Source: Trachelipus rathkii
Lineage: Eukaryota; Arthropoda; Malacostraca; Isopoda; Trachelipodidae
NCBI GenBank assembly: GCA_015478945.1
Contig: JABUQX010095610.1
Span: 5,001 to 17,500 of the forward strand
Reading direction: 5' to 3'
DNA length: 12,500 nucleotides
A program made the position numbers and the translations under genes. Of this stretch, positions 12,252 to 12,500 are shown piece by piece (position 1 is the first letter of the stretch; the number at the start of each line of letters is the position of its first letter). Below the pieces are notes generated by a model that did not search any database, had not been told where the DNA came from, and saw only the letters and a list, made by a program, of their open reading frames with translations.

Positions 12252-12354
12252 ACTTTCTTTTTCTTTTTTTTTTATTTCAGGACCAGCATGGACACCAGAA
12301 TTACAGCAATGCCCACAGCACCATTAAAAGTTTTAGCATATGACGGACAATAAA
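12252..12354 (+). other. Possible splice acceptor and short terminal exon
   Basis: A strong pyrimidine tract (12252-12277) ends in CAG at 12280. One frame after it is open for about 23 codons, including an ATG at 12288, up to TAA at 12351-12353, which overlaps AATAAA at 12349-12354. It lies within the right arm of the inverted repeat, so these signals may be fortuitous or part of the repeat. No partner exon is seen. Confidence 0.25.
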
Positions 12355-12403
12355 ACGCTGACCATATATGTATATGTAATATGTAACATAAAAATATATA
12401 TTT

Positions 12404-12408
<5 letters not shown>

Positions 12409-12491
<83 letters not shown>

Positions 12492-12500
12492 TATATATAT
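12409..12500. repeat. (TA)n microsatellite running off the window
   Basis: TA array with one AATA slip near 12484, continuing past the right edge. Confidence 0.97.

Larger units (their letters stand above)
11566..12351. mobile_element. Putative inverted-repeat element, about 790 bp
   Basis: Left arm about 11566-11651 and right arm about 12278-12351 are diverged inverted copies. The tips match 14 of 15 (ATTATCCGTCATATG against the complement of CATATGACGGACAAT), the inner ends match over 12 bases (ATGCTGGTCCTG), and patches such as CAGCAATG agree between. An internal direct relative of the left arm lies at about 11703-11750. The interior has a poly-A run (11659-11680), an AT-rich part and a GC-rich core. 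No transposase is visible. A (TA)n array lies just outside on each side. It may be a non-autonomous or foldback element, or two nearby opposed copies of the same short repeat. Confidence 0.5.

Overview
The window reads as nuclear DNA from an animal, most likely an arthropod. It shows a GT-AG intron, AATAAA signals, a transposase of the animal hAT group, LINE and SINE-like debris, a TTAGG pentamer array (the arthropod telomere unit, here interstitial) and extreme microsatellite density. By eye about one third of the 12.5 kb is simple repeat, and more than that beyond position 4050. The microsatellite load would suit genomes such as decapod crustaceans or some insects, but the sequence does not fix the species. 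Nothing looks bacterial: there are no operons, no CRISPR and no rRNA.

Layout. 1-490: a frameshifted fragment of a repeated protein-coding element, cut by the left edge, with its probable 3' tail to about 800. 1171-3866: the only substantial gene, a two-exon hAT-type transposase (ZMYM1 / THAP12-like class). Exon 1 is only 22 nt, a 401-nt intron holds a (TA)n array, and exon 2 carries a zinc finger, DUF4371-like core and hAT dimerisation region. The single visible break is an in-frame TAA at 2040-2042, inside the zinc finger. 4086-4624: (TA)n and (TTA)n arrays carrying two copies of a short insert. 4640-5530: a mixed segment with (GT)n, small GC-rich hairpins, short tandem repeats and a cluster of AGGTCA motifs. 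5533-5900: two abutting spacerless palindromes built from one LINE reverse-transcriptase fragment. 6404-6938: a small inverted-repeat element holding the TTAGG array, embedded in (TA)n. 6950-7912: a tRNA-derived SINE-like head, then (TTA)n, (TA)n and a GATA higher-order repeat. 8155-9547: (AAT)n arrays around a spacer with four hairpins. 9673-10475: (TA)n then a long purine-rich block. 10621-11549: (CAA)n, (GT)n, (CT)n and (TA)n. 11566-12351: an inverted-repeat-bounded segment with a sharply GC-rich core, then (TA)n to the window end.

Functionally this is a repeat graveyard. Only the transposase shows strong coding constraint, and it is probably non-autonomous or dead because of the stop. The recurring architectural theme is that short non-repetitive islands sit between (TA)n arrays, suggesting either elements that target TA or (TA)n expansion at element ends.
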